This document shows, piece by piece, positions 33,030 to 42,069 of a DNA stretch of 64,000 nt (its first letter is position 1; every line of letters begins with the position of its first letter). Made by a program: the position numbers and the translations under genes. Origin of the DNA: JANLQX01 sp031423635. GTDB taxonomy: Bacteria; Actinomycetota; Acidimicrobiia; Acidimicrobiales; JANYDT01. Below the pieces are notes generated by a model that worked only from the letters and a program-made list of their open reading frames with translations, ran no database searches and was not told the origin of the DNA. The stretch covers positions 1 through 64,000 of the forward strand of contig JANPFX010000082.1 of NCBI GenBank assembly GCA_031423635.1, given 5' to 3'.

Positions 33030-33920
33030 ATGACCTCTCCCCGCAATACGGCTGAATCTCTCACTCCAGCCCAACAGAAACTGCTCAATGATCATCTCCC
33101 GATCGTGCAGTTCATGGTTACTGATCTACTTCGGAGAGTTCCGAGTTACATCCAGCGCGACGACCTGTATTCCGCAGGGATGTTGGGTCTACTCCAGGCG
33201 GTTCGGGCCTACGATGAAACGCGCGAAGCGAAGTTCTCGACCTTCGCACGTGTCCGAATTCAGGGCGCTCTGCTAGACGAATTACGCTCTCGGGACTGGG
33301 CCTCGCGCGGGGTCCGCCAGCAGGCACGTCAGGTCGAGCTGACCACGGAGCACCTTTCCAATCAGCTCGGGCGGGTACCAACGGTAGAAGAAGTCGGCAC
33401 ATCGGCCGGTATTCACAACGATCAGATCCACCGCCTGAAGGCCGATTTGCACCGAGCCACCGTGTTGAGCTTCGACGGCGCGCCCGTTGACGCGAACCGG
33501 ACGCCGCTCGACGTCCTCGCGATCCATCAGGACCACCTCGATCCCGCTGAGCAGCTCGAACAGCGCGAGATGACCGCCTACGTACGGGACGCGGTCGCCA
33601 ATCTCCCTGAACGACTCCGCCACGTCGTCGTCGGCTACTTCCTCGAGGAACGACCGATGGCCGAGCTCGCGGCAGAACTGGGTGTCACCGAGTCCCGGAT
33701 CTCCCACATGCGGTCGGAGGCCCTCGCGCTGATGGCTGAAGCGATCCGCACCGTGACCGCAGAGGAGAAGCCCACCAACGACGAGACCGGTGTGGCGTTC
33801 CGTCGCCGCTCGGCGTACTACGCCGCCGTCGCCGCAACGTCGGACTACCGGAGCCGCCTGGCGAAGACCCCGGCCGTGCCCACGATGGGAACAGTTTCGC
33901 CCCGGGCCGCGCTCGGATGA
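33030..33920 (+). CDS. fliA: flagellar-type RNA polymerase sigma factor (FliA/WhiG family)
   Basis: The 296-residue protein shows sigma region 2 (RDDLYSAGMLGLLQAVRAYDETREAKFSTFARVRIQGALLDELR, pieces of which match FliA/WhiG), region 3 and region 4 (LPERLRHVVVGYFLEERPMAELAAELGVTESRISHMRSEAL). A tail of about 60 residues follows region 4, which is unusual for FliA. ATG 33030 is chosen over TTG 33024. It heads the motility locus, and candidate promoters of FliA type occur at 38252, 42035 and 60154. It overlaps the next gene by 4 bases. Confidence 0.88.
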   Translation: MTSPRNTAESLTPAQQKLLNDHLPIVQFMVTDLLRRVPSYIQRDDLYSAGMLGLLQAVRAYDETREAKFSTFARVRIQGALLDELRSRDWASRGVRQQARQVELTTEHLSNQLGRVPTVEEVGTSAGIHNDQIHRLKADLHRATVLSFDGAPVDANRTPLDVLAIHQDHLDPAEQLEQREMTAYVRDAVANLPERLRHVVVGYFLEERPMAELAAELGVTESRISHMRSEALALMAEAIRTVTAEEKPTNDETGVAFRRRSAYYAAVAATSDYRSRLAKTPAVPTMGTVSPRAALG

Positions 33921-34339
33921 GCCCGGCCTTCGGGCGCGGTCGACCCCTTGCCCTCGTCGTCGATGACTCCCGCGCCAGCCGCAGTGCGATGCACCGGATC
34001 CTGGCAAGCGTCGGTTTCGACGTTCTCGAGGCAGAACACGGTGTCGATGCGCTGCGACTCATGCATGCCGAGGGGGCGATCGAGTTCGTTCTCGTCGACT
34101 GGCACATGCCGGTGATGGATGGCCTCGCGCTCATACAGGCACTCCGGAAGGAACCCCGATGGGCGTCGCTGCCGATCGTGATGGTCAGCGCCGAGGTCGA
34201 CCAGAAGCAAATTGCCCGCGCGGTTTTGGCCGGTGCCGACGAGTACGTGATGAAGCCCTTCGACGGTCCGATGCTGATCGGGAAGCTGCGACTGCTCGGC
34301 ATCACCATGCCGGTCGACCTTGAAGCTGGTCGGCGATGA
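33917..34339 (+). CDS. CheY-like single-domain response regulator
   Basis: The 140-residue receiver domain has the acidic pair DD in VVDDSRASR, the phospho-acceptor Asp in FVLVDWHMPVMDG, Ser/Thr at VMVSAE and Lys at VMKPFDG. No output domain follows. It starts in an ATGA overlap with the sigma factor. As a chemotaxis-type regulator it would bind the flagellar switch, though the local FliM lacks the usual CheY-docking N-terminus. Confidence 0.88.
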   Translation: MSPAFGRGRPLALVVDDSRASRSAMHRILASVGFDVLEAEHGVDALRLMHAEGAIEFVLVDWHMPVMDGLALIQALRKEPRWASLPIVMVSAEVDQKQIARAVLAGADEYVMKPFDGPMLIGKLRLLGITMPVDLEAGRR

Positions 34340-34433
34340 ACGCCGTTTCGGGCGCGCCGGCTCTGGTATCCGTTCCCCGCCCCGTCGCCGCGTGCCGGCA
34401 GTCAACCAGAATCCCCGACGCAGGAGGCAATCG

Positions 34434-35093
34434 ATGAGCCAGCCACCAACCTCGACCACCGCTCTTCTCGATACCGAGGCCAGCACGGCCGCGGAGACGT
34501 CGTTCTTCCGTGACATCGATCCGTTCAGCGCGCTCGTCGAGTCCGTGATCCCGGAGATCCTCATGGCACGAGGTGCGGCCGCTGCACTCACGATCTGGTG
34601 CGCAGCCTGTTCGAGCGGACAGGAGCCCTACAGCGTTGCCATCGCGGTCACCGAGGCATTCCCCGAGCTGGTCAGGAACGGCCGCTTGCGCATCGTTGCC
34701 ACCGACCTCGCCAGTGATGTCGAGCGGACGAAAGCGGGTCGCTTCACCCAGCAAGAGGTGAGCCGGGGTCTCCCTGTCCGTCACCTGCTGCGGCACTTCC
34801 AGCAAGACAGAACGGAATGGGTCGTCTCTCGTCAGCTCCGTCAGATACTCGACGTCCGAGTCCTCGATCTGACCGGGTCGTGGCCGGCCATCCCGAAGTG
34901 CGACATCGTGTTTCTCCGAGATGTCCTCGTGTCGTTCGACCCCGGGGCGCAACGAACGATCCTCGAGCGGATCCGTGGCGACGTCTTGCGTCCGTTCGGA
35001 CATCTCTTCCTCGGCAACAGTGAGCGCGTCGACAACGGGTGGGTGCGGCGAACCGCCGGTCGCTCCGTCTTCTGTGCAGAGCCACGTCCATGA
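34434..35093 (+). CDS. cheR: CheR-type chemoreceptor methyltransferase, catalytic domain only
   Basis: The 219-residue protein enters the SAM-methyltransferase domain at once: TSFFRD at about residue 23, IWCAACSSGQEPYS (SAM loop), ATDLASDV, and CDIVFLRDVLVSFD. The all-helical CheR N-terminal domain of about 60-70 residues that normally precedes FFRD is absent. ATG 34434 has CAGGAGG at ideal spacing, which supports this short start. It would methylate receptor glutamates. The stop overlaps the next gene (ATGA). Confidence 0.82.
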   Translation: MSQPPTSTTALLDTEASTAAETSFFRDIDPFSALVESVIPEILMARGAAAALTIWCAACSSGQEPYSVAIAVTEAFPELVRNGRLRIVATDLASDVERTKAGRFTQQEVSRGLPVRHLLRHFQQDRTEWVVSRQLRQILDVRVLDLTGSWPAIPKCDIVFLRDVLVSFDPGAQRTILERIRGDVLRPFGHLFLGNSERVDNGWVRRTAGRSVFCAEPRP

Positions 35094-35548
35094 TCGAAGC
35101 CCTTTCCCTCAGTCGCGCTTCCCTCGGTCGGGCGATCACATCGGCGATCGAAGCAATGCTCGGTGGTGAAGCGGTCGAGGTCCGGCCCGAGCCGGGCGAG
35201 TTCACCCTCGCCTCGGCGATCGGGATCACCGGGACGCACAACGCCGCTGTGGTGGTGCGGGCGAACAACGCGGCGACGAAGCACTTCGGCGCAGCCATGT
35301 TCGGCTTGAACGAAGTCGACGTCACCTCTGCGGAGATCGCCGACGCGCTGCTCGAACTCACCAACGTGATCGGCGGCGCCGCGAAGCTCGCCGTGGGGGG
35401 CGAGAACACGCTCATGCTTCCGGTCCTCGTTCCGGTCGATCTCACCGAGGATGATGTCCGGAAAGCGGACAACGTCATCTCCTTCGCTGTCCGCGACCGC
35501 ATTGTCGGCGTCCACGTGGTCGACGGTGTGTTCATCGCCTCGGATTGA
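35090..35548 (+). CDS. CheX/CheC-like phosphatase-fold protein
   Basis: The 152-residue protein has the CheC/CheX/FliY helix signature in SAEIADALLELTNVIGGAAK, in which E and N are the phosphatase residues. The rest is beta-rich, as in CheX. It is coupled to cheR by an ATGA overlap and is therefore probably a CheY-P phosphatase. The degree of match to each of CheX, CheC and FliY cannot be separated by eye. Confidence 0.75.
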   Translation: MIEALSLSRASLGRAITSAIEAMLGGEAVEVRPEPGEFTLASAIGITGTHNAAVVVRANNAATKHFGAAMFGLNEVDVTSAEIADALLELTNVIGGAAKLAVGGENTLMLPVLVPVDLTEDDVRKADNVISFAVRDRIVGVHVVDGVFIASD

Positions 35549-35692
35549 GCCGACGGAGGGCGTTTCCGATCGTCGGTGAGACGCTGCGGCGCCCGGTCTG
35601 ACTACCCCCAAGCCCACGCAACCGAGCGAAGTCACTGCGGTGGTGCTTCACCGTCTTGCCGCTGGGGTTGGACAGCGGCTGTCAGAACGGCG

Positions 35693-37114
35693 TTACTTCG
35701 ACCGACGAGCGGGTTCGGCAACGATGAACCTGTTCCGGCCGGTCGTCTTGGCCTGGTACATGGCCTCGTCTGATGACCGAAGCAGCGCCTGCGGATCGCA
35801 CGACAGGTTTTCGCACACGGCGATACCGATCGAGACCGTCTGCAGGCGACCCTCGGGTAGGGCCTTCGAACACATGTCGGGCGTCTTCTCCAGTAGGCGC
35901 TTCGCCAGAGCCTCGGCCCCCGAGCGTCCGGTGCCCGGACAGACGAGCAGGAACTCCTCGCCGCCCCATCTCGCCGCGACGTCGTAACCCCGGACGACTG
36001 CCTCGATCGCCTCCGCGAACAGACGGAGTACGGAGTCGCCCATCTCGTGTCCGAACTCGTCGTTCACCGACTTGAACTTGTCGAGGTCCATCATGAAGAT
36101 CGCGAACTCCTCGCCGGAACGCTGCGCTCGAGCCGCTGCCTGGGCCAGCGCACGCGAGCCGCGGCGACGGTTTCCGATTCCGGTGAGTTCGTCCGTCTCG
36201 ACTTCGGAACGAAGCTTCGCGGTCTGCTCGGCTCGGGCGAGGGACACGACGAGACGATCGGCGATGTCGTCGAGGCGGTTGTCGCTCGGTGCAACGCCTC
36301 CCGTCCACCACACGTGCAGTGTCATCTTGGCGTTGCGGTCGATCTCATCGACGCGTTCGGAATGGATGATCTCCTCATCGGTGTTCCCCGACTCGACGAT
36401 GATCGGTCCGCCGAAGCGGGAGATCTCGACGAGTATGCGTGCGGCCTCTGCTCCGGGAAGCGATGCGAACGTTGACGCGAGTTCGAACAGATCGACCTCG
36501 CCGTAGTCGTCGCCGAGAGCACTGACCAGTTCGATCGCCTGCGAAGCAGCAGCGGCCCGGCGGAGTCGCTCGGCCTCGATCAGCAGACCGAGCATCGAGG
36601 AGATCTGATCGGATGCCCGATCGACGAGCCCGGCATCGACGAGTCCCTTGGGCGCCCCCGTAACTCCGAAGTACCCGATCGGCACACTGCGGTCTGCGCC
36701 AAACACGGAGCTGCACACCTGGTCGTCGGAGGCCTCGATCAGGGCGATGTCCGACCGGTCGACCATGGGCTCGACCCAGCCACCAAGCGATTCGTGGACA
36801 GGTGGCACGTCGGGCGCGGAGAAGTACAGGGCGCACGCTGTCACCGGTGTGCACTGCATCACGGTCGTGAGCGCAGCGCGGGAGAACTCGGCGAGGTTGA
36901 GCCGCGCCGTTGCCAGCTTGGACAGCTCGAGGAGGCTGTTCGACACCATCAAGGCGGTGAGCATCTCGGCATGGACCGAGGCCGGGTCCTGCAGTGCGAG
37001 CAGCAGGTCCCCCTGCCGGGCGTCGAGCTCGGCCAGGCTGCGGGCGGCCGAGCGGGGTTCGCTGCCCCGCTGCGTGTTTCCCGTCCCGGTGCGCAGTTGG
37101 GTCGTAGAACTCAT
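35693..37114 (-). CDS. GGDEF-domain diguanylate cyclase with N-terminal GAF-like region
   Basis: The 473-residue protein ends in a GGDEF domain: DELTGIGNRRRG, MMDLDKFKSVNDEFGHEMGD and the active-site variant GGEEF at about residue 383, followed by MYQAKTTGRNRF. This is compatible with making c-di-GMP. Residues 60-300 resemble one or two GAF-like sensor domains. ATG 37112-37114 has AGGGCAGCC ahead. It lies opposite in direction to the motility genes but within the locus, and next to an HDOD gene. Confidence 0.87.
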   Translation of the reverse strand: MSSTTQLRTGTGNTQRGSEPRSAARSLAELDARQGDLLLALQDPASVHAEMLTALMVSNSLLELSKLATARLNLAEFSRAALTTVMQCTPVTACALYFSAPDVPPVHESLGGWVEPMVDRSDIALIEASDDQVCSSVFGADRSVPIGYFGVTGAPKGLVDAGLVDRASDQISSMLGLLIEAERLRRAAAASQAIELVSALGDDYGEVDLFELASTFASLPGAEAARILVEISRFGGPIIVESGNTDEEIIHSERVDEIDRNAKMTLHVWWTGGVAPSDNRLDDIADRLVVSLARAEQTAKLRSEVETDELTGIGNRRRGSRALAQAAARAQRSGEEFAIFMMDLDKFKSVNDEFGHEMGDSVLRLFAEAIEAVVRGYDVAARWGGEEFLLVCPGTGRSGAEALAKRLLEKTPDMCSKALPEGRLQTVSIGIAVCENLSCDPQALLRSSDEAMYQAKTTGRNRFIVAEPARRSK

Positions 37115-37144
37115 GGCTGCCCTGTCGGTGTGGTGGGGTCGGTG

Positions 37145-37188
37145 GTGTTGCGAGCAGTGGAGCGGAGCGGAGCGGCGCAGCGCCGATG
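37145..37188. repeat. REP-like dispersed repeat, copy 2
   Basis: This 44-base copy of the element at 30872-30914 has GAGCGGAGCGGAGCGG in its middle. It lies between the HDOD gene's stop (37197) and the GGDEF gene's start (37114). The end GGCGCAGCGCC can form a small hairpin. Confidence 0.7.
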
Positions 37189-37196
37189 GATGGGGC

Positions 37197-38027
37197 TCAT
37201 GGCTGGTTGCGTCCGGCAATCTCCATGACGGAACCCACCCGGCGTTCTGCTTCCGCGAGGATTCGATCGGGGCTTTCGCTTCCGAGTCCGATCGCCTTGA
37301 GGATGCCGCGCGGGGTGGTGATGTCATCAGGTCCGGACGACGCACTTGCGCCGGCCACGATGGCCCCGAACCGATGTCCACCCCACACTGCCCGCGAGAG
37401 CGAGTCGGTCAGCGCCTCGGCGGGTGCATGGTGCGATCGGACGGCGCGAACGAGGCGTTCCGGGAAGAACAGCCGGTCGAGGTGGTTGGCTCCGACGTCG
37501 GTGTGGGTGCGGCCGAACAGCGCTTTCTCGGTCTCGAGGAGTGGTCGGCCGTTCTTCGATCGCCGGATCTGGACGGCAGCGTGCAGTTCCGGGTCGTCGC
37601 GGAACAGGAGCAGATCGCCGATGTCGTGCACCATGCCGCAGGTGAAAGCCTCATCGACGTTGCTGCCGAGACGATGAGCGAGGACCGAGGCGGCCGCCGC
37701 GGCGGTGATGGAGCGTGCCCAGAAACCCGGCGGGAACCCGACGTCATCCGGGCCGAGCACGAGCGCCGCCGTCCGGCAGGTGGCGATCGCCTCCACCGCG
37801 TTCACGCCGAGCAGAACCATTGCCTGGCGGACGTTGCTGACCCGCCGCGCCTGTCGCAGATGCGGCGCATTCGCCGCGGCCATCACCGCGACGGTGAGTG
37901 ACGGATCGATCTCGGCCAGCGGTGTCAGGTCGGCGTCGTCACTTCTGGCGAGCTCGTGCAGGACCGCCGAAGCGACGAGCGGCTGGGTGGGCAGGAGTTG
38001 GGCTCGTGACAACGTCGATGCTGACAT
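37197..38027 (-). CDS. HDOD-domain signalling protein
   Basis: The 276-residue protein is an HDOD domain (non-catalytic HD-related): LVASAVLHELARSDDADLTPLAEIDPSLTVAVMAAAN at the N-terminus and MVHDIGDLLLF, the remnant HD motif, near residue 145. HDOD proteins relay signals in chemotaxis and c-di-GMP networks without a known enzymatic activity. ATG 38025-38027 is used. The next gene on the same strand, 83 bases downstream, makes a GGDEF protein; the two may be co-regulated. Confidence 0.85.
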   Translation of the reverse strand: MSASTLSRAQLLPTQPLVASAVLHELARSDDADLTPLAEIDPSLTVAVMAAANAPHLRQARRVSNVRQAMVLLGVNAVEAIATCRTAALVLGPDDVGFPPGFWARSITAAAAASVLAHRLGSNVDEAFTCGMVHDIGDLLLFRDDPELHAAVQIRRSKNGRPLLETEKALFGRTHTDVGANHLDRLFFPERLVRAVRSHHAPAEALTDSLSRAVWGGHRFGAIVAGASASSGPDDITTPRGILKAIGLGSESPDRILAEAERRVGSVMEIAGRNQP

Positions 38028-38251
38028 GGGCAGTGCGGTCCTCGGTTGGTTGCCCGTCGGAGTTCCTCGGGGACCGCTGTTTTTCGGTCGGAAGGCATGC
38101 CGTCGTGCGATGGATGGAGCGATTCGCCCCGGAACCGTCAGGTTTGTTCCCTGTCGAACCGTTCAGCGACTCATACGTAGCGATCGTCTGTTGCGGCGGC
38201 GACCTGCGATGTTCCTCAAGAAATCCTCCTCGAACGATCACCACCGAAAGC

Positions 38252-38278
38252 GCAGGTCGGCAGCGCCACTGCCGATAG
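38252..38278 (+). promoter_or_regulatory. candidate FliA-type promoter for flgN-flgK-flgL
   Basis: GCAGGTCG (38252-38259), 11 bases, then GCCGATAG (38271-38278). The -10-like part matches the FliA consensus GCCGATAA at 7 of 8 positions. It lies 45 bases before the flgN start. The -35-like part is a weaker match but is shared with the sites at 42035 and 60154. Confidence 0.5.
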
Positions 38279-38322
38279 GGCATTCGAAACTTCCGAGTAC
38301 TCCCCATCCCCAGGACTTGTCT

Positions 38323-38787
38323 GTGAGCCTTTCCGACATCAGCTCCGCCCTCATGCGTGAGCAATCGCTACTCGAGATGCTGCTCTTCAAGCTGGAGGAG
38401 GAGCATCTCCTCCTCGCCGCCGGCCGGACCCGGTGGCTCGCTGCGGCGACCCGCGAGATCGAAGCAGTCCTCGGCGAGATACGTCGTTGCGAGTTGGTCC
38501 GCGCCACGCTGGTGGAAGCCGAGGCTCCGAAGCTCGGCCTCGGACGCAACCCGAGTCTCCGCGAGCTTGCGGAGTATTCACCCGAGCCGTGGGACCACGT
38601 CTTCGGTCAGCATCGGGCCGCGTTCCTGGCGATTGCCGATGAGATAAGCGCGCAGGCGAACAACAACAAGCAACTGGTCGCCCGGGGCGCAGCAGCAACA
38701 CGTGACCTTCTCGAACGCGCCGCACAGGAGCGCTCGAGCACATCACGGAACGGCGAGACGGCCTTCCTCGTCGATCAATCACTGTGA
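38323..38787 (+). CDS. flgN: FlgN-type flagellar chaperone
   Basis: The 154-residue protein is a long helical bundle, LLEMLLFKLEEEHLLLAAGRT being typical of FlgN N-termini, with a Glu/Leu pattern and a polar C-terminus. FlgN chaperones FlgK and FlgL for export, and those genes follow directly. GTG 38323 is preferred (AGGA upstream); an in-frame TTG lies two codons before. A candidate FliA-type promoter precedes it. Confidence 0.75.
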   Translation: MSLSDISSALMREQSLLEMLLFKLEEEHLLLAAGRTRWLAAATREIEAVLGEIRRCELVRATLVEAEAPKLGLGRNPSLRELAEYSPEPWDHVFGQHRAAFLAIADEISAQANNNKQLVARGAAATRDLLERAAQERSSTSRNGETAFLVDQSL

Positions 38788-38824
38788 CCGACATGGAACG
38801 AACCCGAGCAGAAGGCGGAGCAGC

Positions 38825-40186
38825 ATGAGTGATTTCGGCGCACTGAGCGTCGGCCTGTCGGGGCTGCAGGCCCACCGACGGGCCCTCGACGTGACGGGCC
38901 ACAACCTGGCCAATGTCAACACGCCCGGCTACAGCAGGCAGCGTGTCGATCTCTCGCCCATCACGAACCCGACGACGGCGAACATCTTCGCCCGGTCGAA
39001 CGACGCGGGCACCGGAGTTCGCGCCGGCACGGCCTACCGCCTCCACGATCAGTTCGTCGAGATGCGCGCGTTGCAGGAGCACGCCACCGACGGAGCCCTC
39101 AAGCAGTCGCAGGCTGTGCTCGGCCAGATCGAGATGGCGGTCAACGAACCGAGTGACACGGGGCTTGCGTCACAGATCAACCGCTTCATGGCCGCCTGGG
39201 ACGACGTCGCCAACCGCCCAGACGACCTTTCGGCCCGCCAGCAACTCGTCGAGCTCGGCAAGACCCTGGCTGCTGACTTCGCGCAGCTCGACGGATCACT
39301 CGCCGCGCTCGCCCAGAACTCCGGCCGCCAGCTCGACGCAACGGTTGCCGACATCAACGCCGCCGCCGCCGCCGTGGCCGACCTGAACAATCGCGTCCTT
39401 GCCGCGGTCAATGCGGACATGCCGGCGGGCGACCTCATGGACCAGCGCGATGTGATGATCCGCAATCTCGCCGACCTCGCCGGTGTCACCGTCCGGCCGC
39501 AAGAGAATGGCGTCGTCGACGTCTACCTCGGTACGACCGCGCTGGTGCGGGGCAATCGATCCGAAGCGCTTCGGGTGGATGTCACCACGACGCCCGGTAC
39601 GACCGCGGTGGTGTGGGATCGGCTCGGCGTCAACGCTGCTTCCGGCGGTCAGCTCTCTGCCCTGCAGGGGGCGGTGAACTCGACCATCCCGGGGTACCGG
39701 GCTCAGCTCACGGCCGTCCAACTCCAGCTCGCGTCCGACGTGAACACCGTCCATGCGACCGGATTCGATCTGAACGGGACACCCGGTCTTCCGTTCTTCC
39801 AGATGGGCCCCGGGGGCATCGCCGTGAACCCGATCATCGCCGGCGACCCGACGAAGGTCGCGGCGGCCGCAACCCCGACGGGATTGCGCGATGGCTCGGT
39901 CGCCGGTCAGATCGCCGATCTCACCGGTCCCGGCTCGGCGTACAACGCCATGGTCCTGCACCTGGGCATCGAGAGCCGAACGGTGAACCGGCAGGTGGCA
40001 ACTCAGAGTCTGGTGACCGAACAGGTCGACTCGGCGCGTGAAGCGACCTCGGGCGTGAACATCGACGAAGAGATGACGAACATGATCGCGATTCAGCACG
40101 CATACGACGCATCAGCCAGGTTCATCACGGCCGTGGATTCCATGCTCGAGACCCTGATCCGCAGCACCGGCCTGGTCGGCCGGTAA
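38825..40186 (+). CDS. flgK: flagellar hook-associated protein 1
   Basis: The 453-residue protein has the rod/hook N-terminus LSVGLSGLQAHRRALDVTGHNLANVNTPGYSRQRV in pieces and the C-terminal helix region (NIDEEMTNMIAIQHAYDASARFITAVDSMLETLI). It forms the first junction between hook and filament. The size matches short FlgKs. ATG 38825 lies 38 bases after flgN. flgL follows at 9 bases with a strong AAGGAGA. Confidence 0.95.
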   Translation: MSDFGALSVGLSGLQAHRRALDVTGHNLANVNTPGYSRQRVDLSPITNPTTANIFARSNDAGTGVRAGTAYRLHDQFVEMRALQEHATDGALKQSQAVLGQIEMAVNEPSDTGLASQINRFMAAWDDVANRPDDLSARQQLVELGKTLAADFAQLDGSLAALAQNSGRQLDATVADINAAAAAVADLNNRVLAAVNADMPAGDLMDQRDVMIRNLADLAGVTVRPQENGVVDVYLGTTALVRGNRSEALRVDVTTTPGTTAVVWDRLGVNAASGGQLSALQGAVNSTIPGYRAQLTAVQLQLASDVNTVHATGFDLNGTPGLPFFQMGPGGIAVNPIIAGDPTKVAAAATPTGLRDGSVAGQIADLTGPGSAYNAMVLHLGIESRTVNRQVATQSLVTEQVDSAREATSGVNIDEEMTNMIAIQHAYDASARFITAVDSMLETLIRSTGLVGR

Positions 40187-40195
40187 GGAGACATC

Positions 40196-41101
40196 GTGTC
40201 GGCATCCTTCCGAGTCACCCAGCGAAGCACGTCGCTCGGCGTGCAGGCCAACCTCCAGCGCAGCATCTCGTCGCTCCAGGCGCTCCAGGACAAGATGTCG
40301 TCGGGCCGCGAGATCTCGCGGCCATCGGACTCACCCGGTGGCACCTCGTCGGCGCTGAGCCTTCGTGCGAGCATCGCCCGTCACGAGCAGTTCGACCGTA
40401 ACGCCAACGACGGAGCTGGTTGGCTTGCCGAATCGGACAATGCCCTGCAGAGCAGCGCGCAGGTCTTGCGTCGCGCTCGAGACCTCGCGGTCTCCGGCGT
40501 CAATGGTTCGCTCGGCCCGAACGATCGCGAGGCTCTTGCCGTCGAGGTCGATGGCCTGCGTGGTCAACTCCTTGCGTTGGCGAACTCGTCGCGGCTCGGC
40601 CGTCCGTTGTTCTCCGGCAACGCACTTCCCGGCGTGGGGCAACCGAATTCCTCGTATGACGCGACCGGCACCTACCTGGGTGACACCGGCCTGGTTCTCC
40701 GTCCGGTGGCCGAAGGGGGAGTCGTGCAGGTCAATCTGACCGGCCCGGATGTCTTCGGACCGGCCACCAACAACGCGTTCAAAGTGCTCACGGACCTGGC
40801 CACCAACCTTCGCACCAATGTCGGGGCAGTCAGCCCCACGAGCATCGATGACATCGACGTGGCACTGAACCGTATCCAGACGGGTTTGGCAACCGTAGGT
40901 GCACGTACGAATCAGCTCGAGACCCTGCAAGGTCGTAACGGTCTGAGCCGAGACAATCGCGTGAGCTCGTTGAACGAGATCGAGAGCATCGACATCGCGA
41001 AGACCGCAACCGATCTCAAGTTGCAGGAGCTCGCCTATCAGGCGTCGCTCACTGCGGCGGCCCGAGTCATCCAACCGTCCTTGATGGACTTCCTCCGCTA
41101 G
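40196..41101 (+). CDS. flgL: flagellar hook-associated protein 3 (FlgL)
   Basis: The 301-residue flagellin-like protein has a conserved N-terminal helix (SLQALQDKMSSGREISRPSDSPGGTSSAL) and C-terminal helix (IDIAKTATDLKLQELAYQASL). The middle part is short, as usual for FlgL. It makes the second hook-filament junction. GTG 40196 follows AAGGAGA. Co-transcribed with flgN-flgK. Confidence 0.93.
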   Translation: MSASFRVTQRSTSLGVQANLQRSISSLQALQDKMSSGREISRPSDSPGGTSSALSLRASIARHEQFDRNANDGAGWLAESDNALQSSAQVLRRARDLAVSGVNGSLGPNDREALAVEVDGLRGQLLALANSSRLGRPLFSGNALPGVGQPNSSYDATGTYLGDTGLVLRPVAEGGVVQVNLTGPDVFGPATNNAFKVLTDLATNLRTNVGAVSPTSIDDIDVALNRIQTGLATVGARTNQLETLQGRNGLSRDNRVSSLNEIESIDIAKTATDLKLQELAYQASLTAAARVIQPSLMDFLR

Positions 41102-41148
41102 AAAGGACAGCGGCCCGACGTGACCCGTCACCTCGTGCCCGTTCCGCT

Positions 41149-41595
41149 ATGAACGCAACCATGCAAGCAGCCGAGAAGATGACGCCCGATTCCCCCGCTT
41201 CAGGGGAGCTCTACTTCGACCACGGCCTTCCGGGCTTCGCCTCGTCCCGTCGATTCGTACTCGAATCGTGGGGCACTCCGGACGGCCCGTTCTCCCTCCT
41301 GCGCGGCCTTGACGACGAGACCGAGTTTCTCGTTGTCAATCCGGACGTGTTCTTTCCCGACTACGTCGCCGAGATCGACGATGAGACGGCTGATTGGCTC
41401 GGGTTGAACAGCGCCGACGACGCGTGCCTGCTCGTGATCGTCTCGGTCCGCGACAAGCCCGAAGATGCGACAGCGAACCTCCTCGGCCCGCTCGTGATCA
41501 ACCGGAGCAGCGGTCGGGCGATCCAGGCAGTGCTCAGCGAACGATGGAGCACCCGCCAGCCCCTCTTCACCGGCCTGGGCTCTCCGCGGACCTGA
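41149..41595 (+). CDS. fliW: flagellar assembly factor FliW
   Basis: The 148-residue protein has the FliW pattern: FDHGLPGFASSRRFVLE near the start, and LLVIVSVRDKPEDATANLLGPLVINRSSGRAIQAVL. FliW binds CsrA and flagellin, and thereby couples flagellin translation to its export. It lies just before csrA, the usual partnership, and near a flagellin leader with a CsrA-type hairpin. The start is ATG 41149; ATG 41158 is possible. Confidence 0.93.
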   Translation: MNATMQAAEKMTPDSPASGELYFDHGLPGFASSRRFVLESWGTPDGPFSLLRGLDDETEFLVVNPDVFFPDYVAEIDDETADWLGLNSADDACLLVIVSVRDKPEDATANLLGPLVINRSSGRAIQAVLSERWSTRQPLFTGLGSPRT

Positions 41596-41720
41596 TTCGG
41601 CAGGTCGTCATCGAAGGAGCGCCGACCACAGTCCTCGGCGATGATCCGAGTCCTGGCGCCACTGCTCCGGTAGCGTGACCGCCCGACCTTCTTCGCACCA
41701 CACCTCGTTAAGGAGCACGG

Positions 41721-41975
41721 ATGCTCGTCCTGACTCGCAGCACCAACCAAAGCATCATGATCGGTCCCGACATCGTCGTCACCGTGCTGGAGGTTCGAGG
41801 CGACAACGTTCGCTTGGGCATCCAGGCACCGAGGTCGATCGCGGTGTACCGGGAAGAAGTGATCGCGCAGCTCGAGGCCGCCAACAAGGACGCGTCCTCA
41901 CCGACTGCCGACGCGCTTGAGCAGCTCCGTTCGTTCAGTGCGCCGCCCAGCGAGCCGGCTACGCCTGCGGAGTAG
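41721..41975 (+). CDS. csrA: carbon storage regulator CsrA
   Basis: The 84-residue protein begins MLVLTRSTNQSIMIG and contains VRLGIQAPRSIAVYREEV, the full CsrA core. A disordered tail of about 30 residues (PSEPATPAE) extends the usual 60-70-residue length. CsrA binds GGA motifs in mRNA leaders, here probably the flagellin leader at 43461-43520, and is antagonised by FliW. ATG 41721 has AAGGAGC ahead. Confidence 0.96.
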   Translation: MLVLTRSTNQSIMIGPDIVVTVLEVRGDNVRLGIQAPRSIAVYREEVIAQLEAANKDASSPTADALEQLRSFSAPPSEPATPAE

Positions 41976-42034
41976 CGCGCCGGTCGTGCCTTCGTCGACC
42001 TGAACGAATCCTCAGTCCTGTCAGTCGACACTCC

Positions 42035-42061
42035 GCAAGTTCGCGCTGCGACTGCCGATCG
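42035..42061 (+). promoter_or_regulatory. candidate FliA-type promoter, near-leaderless start
   Basis: GCAAGTTC (42035-42042), 11 bases, then GCCGATCG (42054-42061) resembles the FliA consensus TAAAGTTT-N11-GCCGATAA. The GTG start of the EAL/HDOD gene lies only 9 bases after the -10-like box, so the transcript would have almost no leader. Confidence 0.55.
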
Positions 42062-42069
42062 ATGCTGAT

